This document shows, in pieces, positions 8,101-14,382 of a stretch of 14,490 nt of DNA (position 1 is the first letter of the stretch; the number at the start of each line of letters is the position of its first letter). This DNA is from Opitutaceae bacterium (GTDB taxonomy: Bacteria > Verrucomicrobiota > Verrucomicrobiia > Opitutales > Opitutaceae). Location of the stretch: assembly GCA_009919985.1 (NCBI GenBank), contig RGAX01000056.1, positions 1 to 14,490 on the forward strand, given 5' to 3'. A program made the translations under genes and the position numbers. Below the pieces are notes generated by a model. It did not search any database and was not told the origin of the DNA. It worked only from the letters and a program-made list of their open reading frames with translations.

Positions 8101-8434
8101 GCACAATGATGACGCTGCGGCCTGGGCTCGATGTTGAATAAAGGTATTCGACGCCGGGAATTTCCCAAAGAAGTTTTTCCAGGGGACGCGTGAGGCGGTT
8201 TTCAATCTCGGTCGGTGTCGCGCCTGGGAGGGCGCTGAACACGTCGATCATCGGCACGTTGATCTGCGGCTCTTCCTCGCGCGGAAGCATCAGTATCGAG
8301 AAGACGCCGAGGAGAATCGACGCCAGTACGATGATGGGCGTCAGCTTCGAAGTGGCGAAGACGGCGGCGAGTTTGCCCGCGAAACCGTAGGGCTGGCCAG
8401 AGGTTAGCGTTGAAAGTGGCGCAGAGGTATTCAC
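5189..8434 (-). CDS. RND efflux permease (inner membrane, HAE1-like/AcrB fold)
   Basis: This 1081-residue protein has the standard RND permease length. One helix at about 32-50 is followed by a periplasmic porter half (about 55-350), a membrane bundle (about 355-560), a second porter half and a final bundle of five helices. The paired aspartates that carry protons are present at 422-423 in GILVDDAIVVVEN. In helix 10 the position of the AcrB lysine appears as arginine (Arg991 in GIVVRNSIILVDF), so the proton relay keeps a basic residue. It is energised by the proton gradient and works with the adaptor encoded just upstream. The start is GTG at 8434, overlapping the adaptor stop by 4 bases (GTGA), so the two are translationally coupled. 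The substrate cannot be read from sequence; the DUF2892 neighbours and the ArsR repressor suggest a sulfur-related or thiophilic compound. No outer membrane TolC homologue is nearby. Confidence 0.93.
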   Translation of the reverse strand: MNTSAPLSTLTSGQPYGFAGKLAAVFATSKLTPIIVLASILLGVFSILMLPREEEPQINVPMIDVFSALPGATPTEIENRLTRPLEKLLWEIPGVEYLYSTSSPGRSVIIVRYKVGTEIEPALVRLNQRLNANLDRLPLGATAPLVKPRTIDDVPVLALTFSSATHDHLALRRLAQLVDDAIKTIPQVAETTLIGGVRRAVRVQLDPTALAARGLTVAQVTPALQAANRQLQSGSRPFNNTEFLLETGAFLRDSADVGSVVISTQATAPIYLRDVATISDSAEEAEDVVLHGSAATDLEAAVTLSLAKRPGANAIDVVSAALAKVDTLRGTLLPADVTVTVTRDYGHTAAEKSNELLLHMGIAVFGVAILILLFLGWRESLVVLLAIPATLALTLLVFYLYGYTLNRITLFALIFSIGILVDDAIVVVENIVRHMRLPDADKKSLGEIALAAVDEVGNPTILATWAVIAAILPMAFVGGLMGPYMRPIPIGSTAAMLFSIVIAFTVTPWAAIRVLRRRAASLASAAADHDHAPSDWFTRLYHRIMEPLLDRARWRWTFLAGIVGLLLVSIGFVLFGAVTIKMLPFDNKSEFQIVLKTPEGTTLEQTTRIATEMATALRSEPEVRDYQIYAGTAAPFNFNGLVRHSFLRRGPNVADIQVNLVGKAERSEQSHAIAKRIRPRVAAIAKKYGVAVAVAEVPPGPPVLQSIVAEIYGPSESQRLALATAVRAIIERAPGTVDVDWFVEADQPKIRYLIDREKAALHGVSVAAINQTLALATQGAMIDLLHLPAEREDLPIIVEVAARDRAHPAAVLAINVRADLNPAAPLIPLSELVHIERTTGERNLYRKNLKPVTYVTADVAGVVESPAYALFNMHREIQKLDARTFGAVDAELPIYHLNQPFEDLAPALKWDGEWHITLEVFRDLGLAFAAVLVLIALLMVGWFKSYVTPLVVMAAIPFSLIGILPAHWAMGAFFTATSMIGFMAGAGIVVRNSIILVDFIELRRAHGLSLRDAVVEAGAVRFRPMLLTALAVVIGASVILADPIFQGLAISLMAGEIASLLISRMAVPVLYFMANQRKPTA

Positions 8435-9450
8435 GGCGAAACGATCACGGCTTGGCCGTCGCGGAGTGTCGCGGCAGGATTTAGGATAACGGTCTCACCG
8501 GCGCTGAGACCGGCTAGAATCTGCATTAACCTGGTAGAATGAGTGGCCGTTTTTACCAGGCGCATTTGCGCCCGGCCTTCGGGTGTAAGGATGAAAACAC
8601 GTTCCATTTGACCAAAGAGCTGAACGGCGCCGGTTGGAATCAAAAGGGCGGGGGCTCTGCCAACTGGCCAGAGAACGCGTACATATTGCCCCGAGTGGAT
8701 CGAGGTGTTTCGGGGGAGTTCTAACTTGGCCAAGCGGGTCCGGGTGAGTGGATCAGCGGCGGCGGAAAATTCTACAAGCGTGGCATTCAGTGGATCGCTG
8801 GCTGGATCGAGCTGAACCGCGAAAACGGTGCCAACGGCTGGTGCTGCTAGCGTTGCGGGAACTTGAACCTCAGCGCGGAGCCGGTCACGGGCTTCAATTA
8901 CGATTAGCGGAGTGCCGGGAGCGGCTAAATCACCGGAATTGACGAGTTTTTTGGTGATGGTGCCAGTGAACGGCGCGACGATCCGCGTGTAACTGAGCAA
9001 CGCTTCGGCTTCGTTTACGGCGGCTGCCGCAATGCGGCGGTGATCTTCTGCCGCGAGAGCGTTATCCGCTGCTGTGGCGTTTTGACGGACGAGGGCCGCT
9101 TCGCGGATGGCTTCGCGTTCCGCTTGGGCGAGCGCGGCGCGCGCTTGATCGAGACGCGCAGGAAGCTCGCCGGCATTGAGCGTGAGCAGGAGTTCGCCGA
9201 CCTTGACGGATTGACCGACGGTGAAGTCAGCTCCGTTAACGCTGCCCATGACGCGGGCGGCGAGGGTGGCGCTCTCGAGCGGGTGAACGGTGGCGGGAAG
9301 CGCTTGGGTAAGGGGAAGCTCAATGCTTTCGATGCGAATCGTGCGTACCTTTATCGTAGCCCGGGCGGATGCTGGCGCAGAGGCGTTATGTCGGCTGCAG
9401 CCGACAACTGCGAAGGCGAGGCTAGTGATAAGAAGCGGGAGCAGGCGCAT
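8431..9450 (-). CDS. RND efflux periplasmic adaptor (HlyD/MFP family) lipoprotein
   Basis: This 339-residue protein starts with a lipoprotein signal peptide ending in VVGC (Cys18 is lipidated), which anchors it to a membrane facing the periplasm. In order it shows a first half-lipoyl segment with AARVMGSVNGADFTVGQSV (68-86), an alanine-rich helical hairpin likely to be a coiled coil (about 95-150), the second half-lipoyl segment SYTRIVAPFTGTITKK (about 152-167), a beta-barrel and a membrane-proximal domain. This is the normal build of adaptors that link an RND pump to an outer membrane channel. No metal-binding histidine or methionine cluster such as that of CusB was noticed. It lies 11 bases after the DUF2892 gene and overlaps the pump start. 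Confidence 0.92.
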   Translation of the reverse strand: MRLLPLLITSLAFAVVGCSRHNASAPASARATIKVRTIRIESIELPLTQALPATVHPLESATLAARVMGSVNGADFTVGQSVKVGELLLTLNAGELPARLDQARAALAQAEREAIREAALVRQNATAADNALAAEDHRRIAAAAVNEAEALLSYTRIVAPFTGTITKKLVNSGDLAAPGTPLIVIEARDRLRAEVQVPATLAAPAVGTVFAVQLDPASDPLNATLVEFSAAADPLTRTRLAKLELPRNTSIHSGQYVRVLWPVGRAPALLIPTGAVQLFGQMERVFILTPEGRAQMRLVKTATHSTRLMQILAGLSAGETVILNPAATLRDGQAVIVSP

Positions 9451-9461
9451 GGCGGTAATTT

Positions 9462-9692
9462 TTATGCGTTACGACTGGCGCCGCCGAAGTGAATACGGCC
9501 GTCAGGAGTTATCCAGCCGAGTTTGCCGAGAACATAGGTTGGCGGACAGAACCCAGTTATAGCAGATTGAATAAGGTTAAGCCCGATGAAGCAGGTGAAC
9601 CACAGCCAGCGGACGTCGATAAACTGGGAGAGTGCGACGCTGAGTAAAATCATGACGCCGGCGAGGATGCGGATAAACGATTCGGTTTTCAT
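9462..9692 (-). CDS. DUF2892 / YgaP-type small membrane protein, first gene of the efflux operon
   Basis: This 76-residue protein has two membrane segments (about 8-22 and 29-46), then a cysteine-proline motif in TGFCPPTYVLGKLG (Cys49), with another cysteine at Cys34. This is the YgaP-like transmembrane domain without a rhodanese. It is diverged from the copy at 4956-5153, has a longer C-terminal tail, and lacks that copy's MKP N-terminus and SxC end. It is the first gene after the ArsR-controlled promoter and lies 11 bases before the adaptor, so it is probably made together with the pump. It may handle or channel the compound the pump exports, but this is inference from position only. Confidence 0.85.
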   Translation of the reverse strand: MKTESFIRILAGVMILLSVALSQFIDVRWLWFTCFIGLNLIQSAITGFCPPTYVLGKLGWITPDGRIHFGGASRNA

Positions 9693-9728
9693 ATTAAGTT
9701 TAAAGAGTACGAAACAGGGCTTTTATTT

Positions 9729-9756
9729 AAGTGTATGATTATATGTGCATATACTT
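9729..9756. promoter_or_regulatory. Probable ArsR-family operator between divergent genes
   Basis: AAGTGTATG (9729-9737) and CATATACTT (9748-9756) form an inverted repeat with 8 of 9 positions matching and a 10-base spacer. Inside it ATATG-TG-CATAT (9741-9752) is perfectly symmetric. It sits in the 97-base gap between the repressor gene and the efflux operon, the usual place for an ArsR/SmtB-type site. It lies between the -35 and -10 of the operon promoter and covers a TATACT (9750-9755) that could serve the repressor gene. Bound repressor would therefore shut off both directions. Confidence 0.65.
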
Positions 9757-9769
9757 GAAATTGTGTCAA
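9738..9769 (-). promoter_or_regulatory. Promoter of the DUF2892-RND operon
   Basis: On the minus strand a perfect TTGACA (9769-9764) is followed after 20 bases by a perfect TATAAT (9743-9738). The spacing is longer than the usual 17. At exactly 17 bases there is a weaker ACATAT. Over-long spacers can make a promoter weak or factor-dependent; which -10 is used is not decided by the sequence. The start codon of the first operon gene lies about 45 bases downstream. Confidence 0.5.
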
Positions 9770-9789
9770 GGGCGTGATCGACTTGGATC

Positions 9790-10125
9790 ATGGCAAAGAA
9801 ACCACGAGTGATGACGGATGCAGCGTTAGGGCTGGTCGCGCGCCGCTTTGCGGCGTTGGCGGAACCGATGCGGTTGCGGCTCTTACACGCGTTGTTCGAC
9901 GGCGAGTTGAGTGTTGGCCAGCTCGTGGATTTGAGCGGAGGCACGCAGGCTAATGTCTCTCGCCATCTTCAGACTTTGATGGACGCAGGGGTGCTGACGC
10001 GGCGAAAGGTGGGCCTGCAGGTTTTTTATGGAATCGGGGACAAGTCCATTTTCACGCTCTGCGAATTGGTTTGCGGCAGCCTCGAGCAAAAGCACACGCA
10101 ACACGCAAAATCGTTAGCGCGCTGA
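9790..10125 (+). CDS. ArsR/SmtB-family transcriptional repressor
   Basis: This 111-residue winged-helix protein has the ArsR layout: RRFAALAEPMRLRLLHAL (18-35), the recognition helix region GGTQANVSRHLQTLMDAGVL (50-69), the wing RRKVGLQVFYGI (71-82) and a C-terminal dimer helix. It lacks the CxC metal site of ArsR and the DxH...HxxH pair of CzrA/SmtB. It also lacks the cysteine in helix 2 that BigR/SqrR-type persulfide sensors use. Its only cysteines are Cys91 and Cys95 in FTLCELVCGSL, four apart on the dimer helix, and they are the obvious sensor candidates. Divergent placement next to the operator and the efflux operon makes it the likely local repressor. The inducer is unknown; thiol-reactive sulfur or a soft metal would fit the cysteines. 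Confidence 0.88.
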   Translation: MAKKPRVMTDAALGLVARRFAALAEPMRLRLLHALFDGELSVGQLVDLSGGTQANVSRHLQTLMDAGVLTRRKVGLQVFYGIGDKSIFTLCELVCGSLEQKHTQHAKSLAR

Positions 10126-10152
10126 ATCGGGTTTCAAGCGACGATTGCGCGC

Positions 10153-10180
10153 GGGTTTAAGGATAAACCCCTAGCGGGGT
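10153..10180 (+). terminator. Overlapping hairpins after the ArsR gene
   Basis: GGGTTTA (10153-10159) pairs perfectly with TAAACCC (10164-10170) around the loop AGGA. A second stem, ACCCC (10167-10171) with GGGGT (10176-10180) around TAGC, shares bases 10167-10170 with the first, so only one can form fully. The second is followed by AGGTTTT. They probably end arsR transcription; no long T run is present. Confidence 0.45.
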
Positions 10181-10326
10181 AGGTTTTCGGCCGAGGTGAT
10201 AGCTTTTAGCTGGGCAAGAGACTTAATCAGGTAAATCTGTCGATATACCCTTCGATAGCCAAAGGGTGACCCCAATCTAGGTTTGAGTTAGCACCCCTTA
10301 ATCTCAGCCCCTGTTTCTCCCCAATC
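10181..10326. other. Leader region before the Gfo/Idh gene
   Basis: No gene is seen. A weak stem ACCCTT (10247-10252) with AAGGGT (10262-10267) around a 9-base loop is present. I find no convincing promoter hexamers and no Shine-Dalgarno before the ATG at 10327. A promoter must lie here because the upstream gene is an autonomous repressor unit, but I cannot place it. Confidence 0.3.
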
Positions 10327-11631
10327 ATGAAGAACGTTCCCCTCACGCGTCGCACGGTCCTCAAGCGCGGTCTGGCTAGTATTATCGCCTACGCCGCTGC
10401 GCCTAATTTTTTCCCGGCATCCTTGTTCGGTCAAGGTGCCCCAAGTAATCGAATCACGCTCGGCCTTGTCGGCAATGGCCTGATCTGTAACGCCCACGTG
10501 GGTGTTCTTCTTGGTCGACCCGAGGATTGTCAGATCGTTGCGACGTGCGACGTCATGCGTAGCAAAGCCGAAAAAATGCGAGCTCGGGTCGGCGCCGCGT
10601 ACGGGAAATTGAAGGATAGCGGCACGCCCTCGAGTGGCCCCGATATTTATGCAACCCATGAAGAGTTGCTCGCGCGCACCGATATCGACGCTGTGTTTGT
10701 CTGCACGCCCGATCACTGGCACGCCGCTGTGGCTAATGCCGCGATGAAAGCCGGTAAAGATGTTTACTGCGAAAAACCACAGACACTGACCGTCCGCGAA
10801 GGCCGCGTGCTCGTTGAGACCGCTCGGCACCACGGCCGAGTTTTCCAGACTGGCACGCAGCAACGCTCCAATAAATCCTTCCGCAAAGCTGCCGAGATCG
10901 TGCGCAATGGCTGGATCGGCGACATCAAATTGATCCGCACGCGGCTCGGCGAGTTCGCTCCCGCAGCGCAACTACCCGAAGAGCCCGTTCCGGCTGATTT
11001 CAACTATGAGCGTTGGCTTGGGCCCACACCTTGGCGCCCCTACAACGCGTTGCGCGTCAAAGGCGATTACGGCGGCGGCTGGCGCTGCTTTCTTGAATAC
11101 GGTGGGCGCAAAAACGGCGACTGGGGTGCGCATCACTTCGACATTATCCAAAACGCCCTCGGTATGGATCACTCCGGTCCCGTTGAATTTATTCCCATCG
11201 GTCACGAAGGCTGCAAATATCAGACGCACGTCTACGCTAATGGCGTCCGGGTCGAGCGCTACGACGGTGAACCCGGATTGCGTGGCATGATTGAATTCCG
11301 GGGCACCAAAGGCACCGTCTGGGTCTCGCGTAACGACCTTTTTGGCTCCGACCCAGCTGAACTTATCGCGCGTCCGCTCCGCGGTGAAGACATTCACCTG
11401 TACGCCAGCGAGGAACATCATACCGATTTCTTCAACTGCATCCGCTCCCGCCAGCGACCCATCTCCGACGTCGAAATCGGCCACCGTAGCGCCACGGTCT
11501 GTCACCTTAATGTAATCGCGGCCCAAGTGCGTCGCGCCATTCGCTGGGATCCCGTTAAAGAGGAAATCATTGGCGATCCCGTGGCAGCCCGCCTACTCGA
11601 TCGCCCCCGTCGCGCCGGCTACGTCCTTTAA
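10327..11631 (+). CDS. Tat-secreted Gfo/Idh/MocA-family oxidoreductase
   Basis: This 434-residue protein begins with a twin-arginine signal (TRRTVLKRG, residues 7-15), a hydrophobic stretch and a likely cleavage site near FGQGA (34-38), so it should be exported already folded with its cofactor. The dinucleotide-binding Rossmann fold starts at NRITLGLVGNG (41-51). The family motif EKP is at 149-151, in VYCEKPQTL. The C-terminal domain has GDWGAHHFDII (264-274), where His269/His270 are candidate active-site residues. Such exported proteins are typical of Verrucomicrobiota, Planctomycetota and Bacteroidota and act, where known, on sugars or sugar derivatives with bound NAD(P). The exact substrate cannot be told. 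The downstream HEAT-repeat gene starts 17 bases after the stop, suggesting one transcript. Confidence 0.9.
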   Translation: MKNVPLTRRTVLKRGLASIIAYAAAPNFFPASLFGQGAPSNRITLGLVGNGLICNAHVGVLLGRPEDCQIVATCDVMRSKAEKMRARVGAAYGKLKDSGTPSSGPDIYATHEELLARTDIDAVFVCTPDHWHAAVANAAMKAGKDVYCEKPQTLTVREGRVLVETARHHGRVFQTGTQQRSNKSFRKAAEIVRNGWIGDIKLIRTRLGEFAPAAQLPEEPVPADFNYERWLGPTPWRPYNALRVKGDYGGGWRCFLEYGGRKNGDWGAHHFDIIQNALGMDHSGPVEFIPIGHEGCKYQTHVYANGVRVERYDGEPGLRGMIEFRGTKGTVWVSRNDLFGSDPAELIARPLRGEDIHLYASEEHHTDFFNCIRSRQRPISDVEIGHRSATVCHLNVIAAQVRRAIRWDPVKEEIIGDPVAARLLDRPRRAGYVL

Positions 11632-11648
11632 CCCAAAAAACTACTGCC

Positions 11649-13055
11649 ATGTTGCGCCCTACCTTTTTCACCGCTGGGTTCGTTTTCACGCTGATAGCTC
11701 ATGCGTGCTTCGCGGCTGAGCCTACGCTTTCCCAGCTCGATTACTCCGGCAGCCCGCTGGCCGTAGAGGTGCTCGACCGTGGGCTCTACGCCGCCGGCAC
11801 CGACCCCGCTAAGCTCGCTGCGCTCGAGCAACGTATCCTCGCCGGTCTGCGTGCAAGCGATACGACATTCGCCGCGCGCCAGGTTCTTTGCCAACGCCTC
11901 GGTTGGGTTCTCGGCCTTTCTCCGGAAAAACTCACCGCCGCGGACCTCAAACCGCTCCCAGTAATGCTCGCCGATGAACGCGATTCTGATCTCGCCCGAC
12001 TCGCTCTCGAACCTGCGCCCGGTGCGGTGATCGATACGCTTTTTCTCAAAGCCCTCCATCAAACCACGGCGCGCACGCGAATCGCGCTGATCGATTCTAT
12101 TGCTCGCAGGCAAATTGTCGCCGCCGTACCGGCGCTCGCCAAATTACTGGCCGACAACGATCCGGCGACCGCCGCGGCTGCCGCCCGCGCCCTGGGACTC
12201 ATCACTGATTATAGCGCGGCGGCTGTATTACTGGCCGTGCCCGAGCCCAGCCCTGCCGCAGTCGCGGCAGCCAAACTCGCACTCGCTCCGCGTCTGGCCG
12301 CCGGTAGCGCGCTGGCGGTATTGGCGGATCTACGTGGACGCGCAGCTGATCCTGTGCATCGCATCGCAGCGCTCCGGCTCTTGCTTCAACTCGATCCTTC
12401 GATCGCGACCACTCTGGAGGTGCTCGAAGGCAACGACACGGCCGCGAAACAGGTCGCCCTCGAATCCATTTATGCCTCGCGCGCACCCCAAATCATTCCG
12501 GCGCTCGCGGCTAAACTTTCCACTTGGGATGCGTTCACGCAGGCTGCGGTCATCGCGGCCATGGCGCGTCGCGGCGACGCAGCAGCCACGTCGGCCGTCC
12601 TCAAAGCGAGTGCGCACGAAGACGCCAAGGTGCGCATGACGGCGCTCGAGGCCTTAGGATTTTTACCGGGCACCATCGAGACCATGACCGCCCTCACTAA
12701 GATTGCAGCGGGTAACGCGACCGCCGAAAGCAAAACCGCCAAGGCTAGCCTCGCGCGCCTTAATGGTCCCGCGTTGAACGCAGCTATTCTAAGCGGCGCC
12801 GAACGCGGTGAGACCATTTTGCGTGTCGTCTTCATCGAGCAAATCGCTCTACGCGGACTTAATGAAGGGTTGCCGCTCTTGCTCAAACTTCGGAGCGATT
12901 CCGACGTTACGGTACGGGCCGCCGCGGTCTCCGCGCTCGGTGAACTCGCTCCGCCAGCGGACAATAAAATTGTCCTCGATTGGGCCATCACCGCTACGGA
13001 TGCCAATGAGCAAGCCCGCGCTTTGCGCGCGCTCGTGAACATCACGTTGCGGTAA
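11649..13055 (+). CDS. Secreted HEAT-repeat protein, N-terminal part of a probably frameshifted gene
   Basis: This 468-residue open frame begins with a signal peptide (hydrophobic core FFTAGFVFTLIAHACFA, cleavage about residue 22). The rest is almost wholly alanine- and leucine-rich helices in repeated pairs that fit HEAT or PBS-lyase-type repeats, for example AAVPALAKLLADNDPATAAAA and VTVRAAAVSALGELAPPADN. No catalytic residues are seen; HEAT arrays bind proteins or ligands. The frame ends at TAA 13053-13055 just after a repeat helix, and the same kind of helices resume in another frame from about 13039 to 13800. I think the two frames are one damaged or mis-sequenced gene (11649-13800). It follows the Gfo/Idh gene by 17 bases, so a joint extracytoplasmic role is likely. 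Confidence 0.75.
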   Translation: MLRPTFFTAGFVFTLIAHACFAAEPTLSQLDYSGSPLAVEVLDRGLYAAGTDPAKLAALEQRILAGLRASDTTFAARQVLCQRLGWVLGLSPEKLTAADLKPLPVMLADERDSDLARLALEPAPGAVIDTLFLKALHQTTARTRIALIDSIARRQIVAAVPALAKLLADNDPATAAAAARALGLITDYSAAAVLLAVPEPSPAAVAAAKLALAPRLAAGSALAVLADLRGRAADPVHRIAALRLLLQLDPSIATTLEVLEGNDTAAKQVALESIYASRAPQIIPALAAKLSTWDAFTQAAVIAAMARRGDAAATSAVLKASAHEDAKVRMTALEALGFLPGTIETMTALTKIAAGNATAESKTAKASLARLNGPALNAAILSGAERGETILRVVFIEQIALRGLNEGLPLLLKLRSDSDVTVRAAAVSALGELAPPADNKIVLDWAITATDANEQARALRALVNITLR

Positions 13056-13800
13056 ACTAGCGTTGAGTGCTGATCTTAAATTATCGGAAGCTGCGACATC
13101 CGCCCTCGTGCGCTGGAGCGATGACACCGCGATTGCGGTGCTCGTGAGTGTCGCTGAGCGCACGAGCCTGCCCACCGTACGCGCGAGCGCAGTCACGGGC
13201 GTGATCGCCGCTTTCGAGCGTAATCGGGCCCCTTGGAACGCCGACGCTACCGCGCTCATTGCGCGACTGCTGGCGGTCAGCGCGTCAGTGGAATCGCGGT
13301 TGGCTTTGATTGGGTTGTTGAAGCGGGCGGCTAATGCGCCGGCCCTGGCACTGGTCGAGAAATTGCAAAATGATGCGGATGTTGGTGCGGCTGCCGGCGA
13401 AAGCGCCGCTGTGATTCGTGCCAATCAGGCGGGTCCGGCCAAGCTGCGTGCCTCGACAATGGCGGACATAAAAAACCTCATGGATGGAAATACGGGTAAT
13501 CGCTGGACCGTGCCCGTTGAAGGTGACGAATGGGTGGAAATTGATTTCATTCTCTCGCGGCCGCTGCGTCGGATCACGCTGGACCAAACGGGACGCGGCG
13601 CGGAGTTTCCCGAAAAATACGAAGTTTACGTGACGGATGATGTCGTGGTGCCCGGGAAAGTCGTTGCGAGCGGTGTTGGCCAAACTAACAAGACCGTGAT
13701 CGATCTACCCGTTGGTACGCACGGTCGTTACGTGATCATCAAAAACGTCGCCGCGCGCAAAGACACACCTTGGTCGGTCTGTGAAATCTTCGTGGACTGA
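13039..13800 (+). pseudogene. C-terminal part of the HEAT-repeat protein with discoidin-like (F5/8 type C) domain, out of frame with its N-terminus
   Basis: This frame is open from 13039 to 13800 and has no good start of its own. The only nearby start codon is TTG at 13063, without a Shine-Dalgarno or signal peptide. From that codon, residues 1-120 continue the helical HEAT pattern (TSALVRWSDDTAIAVLVSVA, ALIGLLKRAANAPALALVEK). Residues about 130-245 form a beta-rich domain resembling F5/8 type C carbohydrate-binding modules: LMDGNTGNRWTV (139-150), WVEIDFILSRPLRRITLDQT (157-176), EKYEVYVTDD (184-193), WSVCEIFVD at the end. Such a domain needs export, and only the upstream frame supplies the signal. 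A frameshift or small deletion near 13039-13063 is the simplest reading. A separate short gene started at TTG is less likely. Confidence 0.65.
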
Positions 13801-13947
13801 GCCGACGCGCTCCTGCAGCTAATCCTCGAGGGTTTCACCCGTATGGCGTAGGCGTTATCTCAGCTTACGCGCATTCATGTCCGCTTGGTTTTTAAAACAG
13901 AGTGCAGCCGGCTTGCGGCGCAGCGGTTAAATCAACATAGAGATGCG
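13801..13947. other. Intergenic gap without a recognisable element
   Basis: An imperfect stem (GCGTAGG near 13845 with CTTACGC near 13864) lies after the HEAT/discoidin stop and could be a weak terminator. No promoter, RNA gene or small gene is recognised. Confidence 0.25.
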
Positions 13948-14217
13948 ATGCGTCTTTTTTATCCTGCCGCGCTCCCGCTCGTGCGTTTCGGTCTATTTTG
14001 GTTTGCCACATTGTGGACGCTCGCGGGCGCCACGAATCCGCAGGTAAGCCTACAGGTGGATTGGCCGAAATATCTCGGGCAACACGATCTTGTTTGGGAG
14101 CGGATGCCGGAAGATTACTTCGAAGGCGCATTTGTTGGTAACGGACTTTTCGGCGCGATAGTGTTCAAAGACGATCAACTGCCCAACACCCTGCGCTTCG
14201 AGATCGGGCAAGCCGAC
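13948..14217 (+). CDS. Secreted GH95-like glycoside hydrolase, N-terminal fragment cut off at a join
   Basis: From the ATG at 13948 the frame gives a signal-peptide-like start (MRLFYPAALPLVRFGLFWFA, then TLWTLAGA). Next come VDWPKYLGQHDLVWERMPED and YFEGAFVGNGLFGAIVFKDD, then QLPNTLRFEIGQADV. The FVGNG.LG and LRFEIG.ADV pattern is that of the N-terminal domain of large secreted glycosidases of the GH95/DUF5703 kind from Verrucomicrobiota and Bacteroidota, usually 700-900 residues. After ADV (14215-14217 in this frame) the sequence stops resembling this family. The frame stays open to base 14490, but that part is antisense to a rhodanese and a prpD fragment. About 90 family residues are present. 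The exact function is uncertain because the catalytic domain is missing. Confidence 0.65.
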
Positions 14218-14370
14218 GTAGCTCCATTCGGGTCGCGTCCGAACATCGACCAGCACCGCGCCATTCAGATCTCCGAGAATTTTCCAGGCCATCGCCGGCG
14301 CCACGTCACCGGCATAGCCGGCAGCGGGGGACACCTGGTACGTGCCGGCAATCTGGTTGTCTTTCGACAT
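14191..14370 (-). pseudogene. Rhodanese-domain protein, N-terminal fragment (foreign segment)
   Basis: Reading minus from the ATG at 14370: a short polar start, then YAGDVAPAMAWKILGD, AVLVDVRTRPEWSYVGLPDLEAQG. This is the N-terminal half of a cytoplasmic rhodanese of proteobacterial type (DVRT.PEW is the conserved second strand and loop). The active-site cysteine loop should follow about 40 residues later but is not there. From about 14191 downward the frame is only the antisense of the glycosidase gene. The fragment therefore ends at a join and cannot be active. It is unrelated to the periplasmic rhodanese at 3647-4048. Confidence 0.75.
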
Positions 14371-14382
14371 GGCCCCCGCTTT

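Noticed and set aside
10288..11526. Two long minus-strand open frames (10288-10971 and 10972-11526) opposite the Gfo/Idh gene
   Set aside because: They lie wholly antisense to a well-supported gene, have no recognisable domains, and such shadows are common in GC-rich coding DNA.
14050..14370. A complete 106-residue minus-strand rhodanese-like protein
   Set aside because: Only the first ~55 residues resemble rhodanese. The remainder is antisense to the glycosidase coding sequence, and no catalytic cysteine loop is present.
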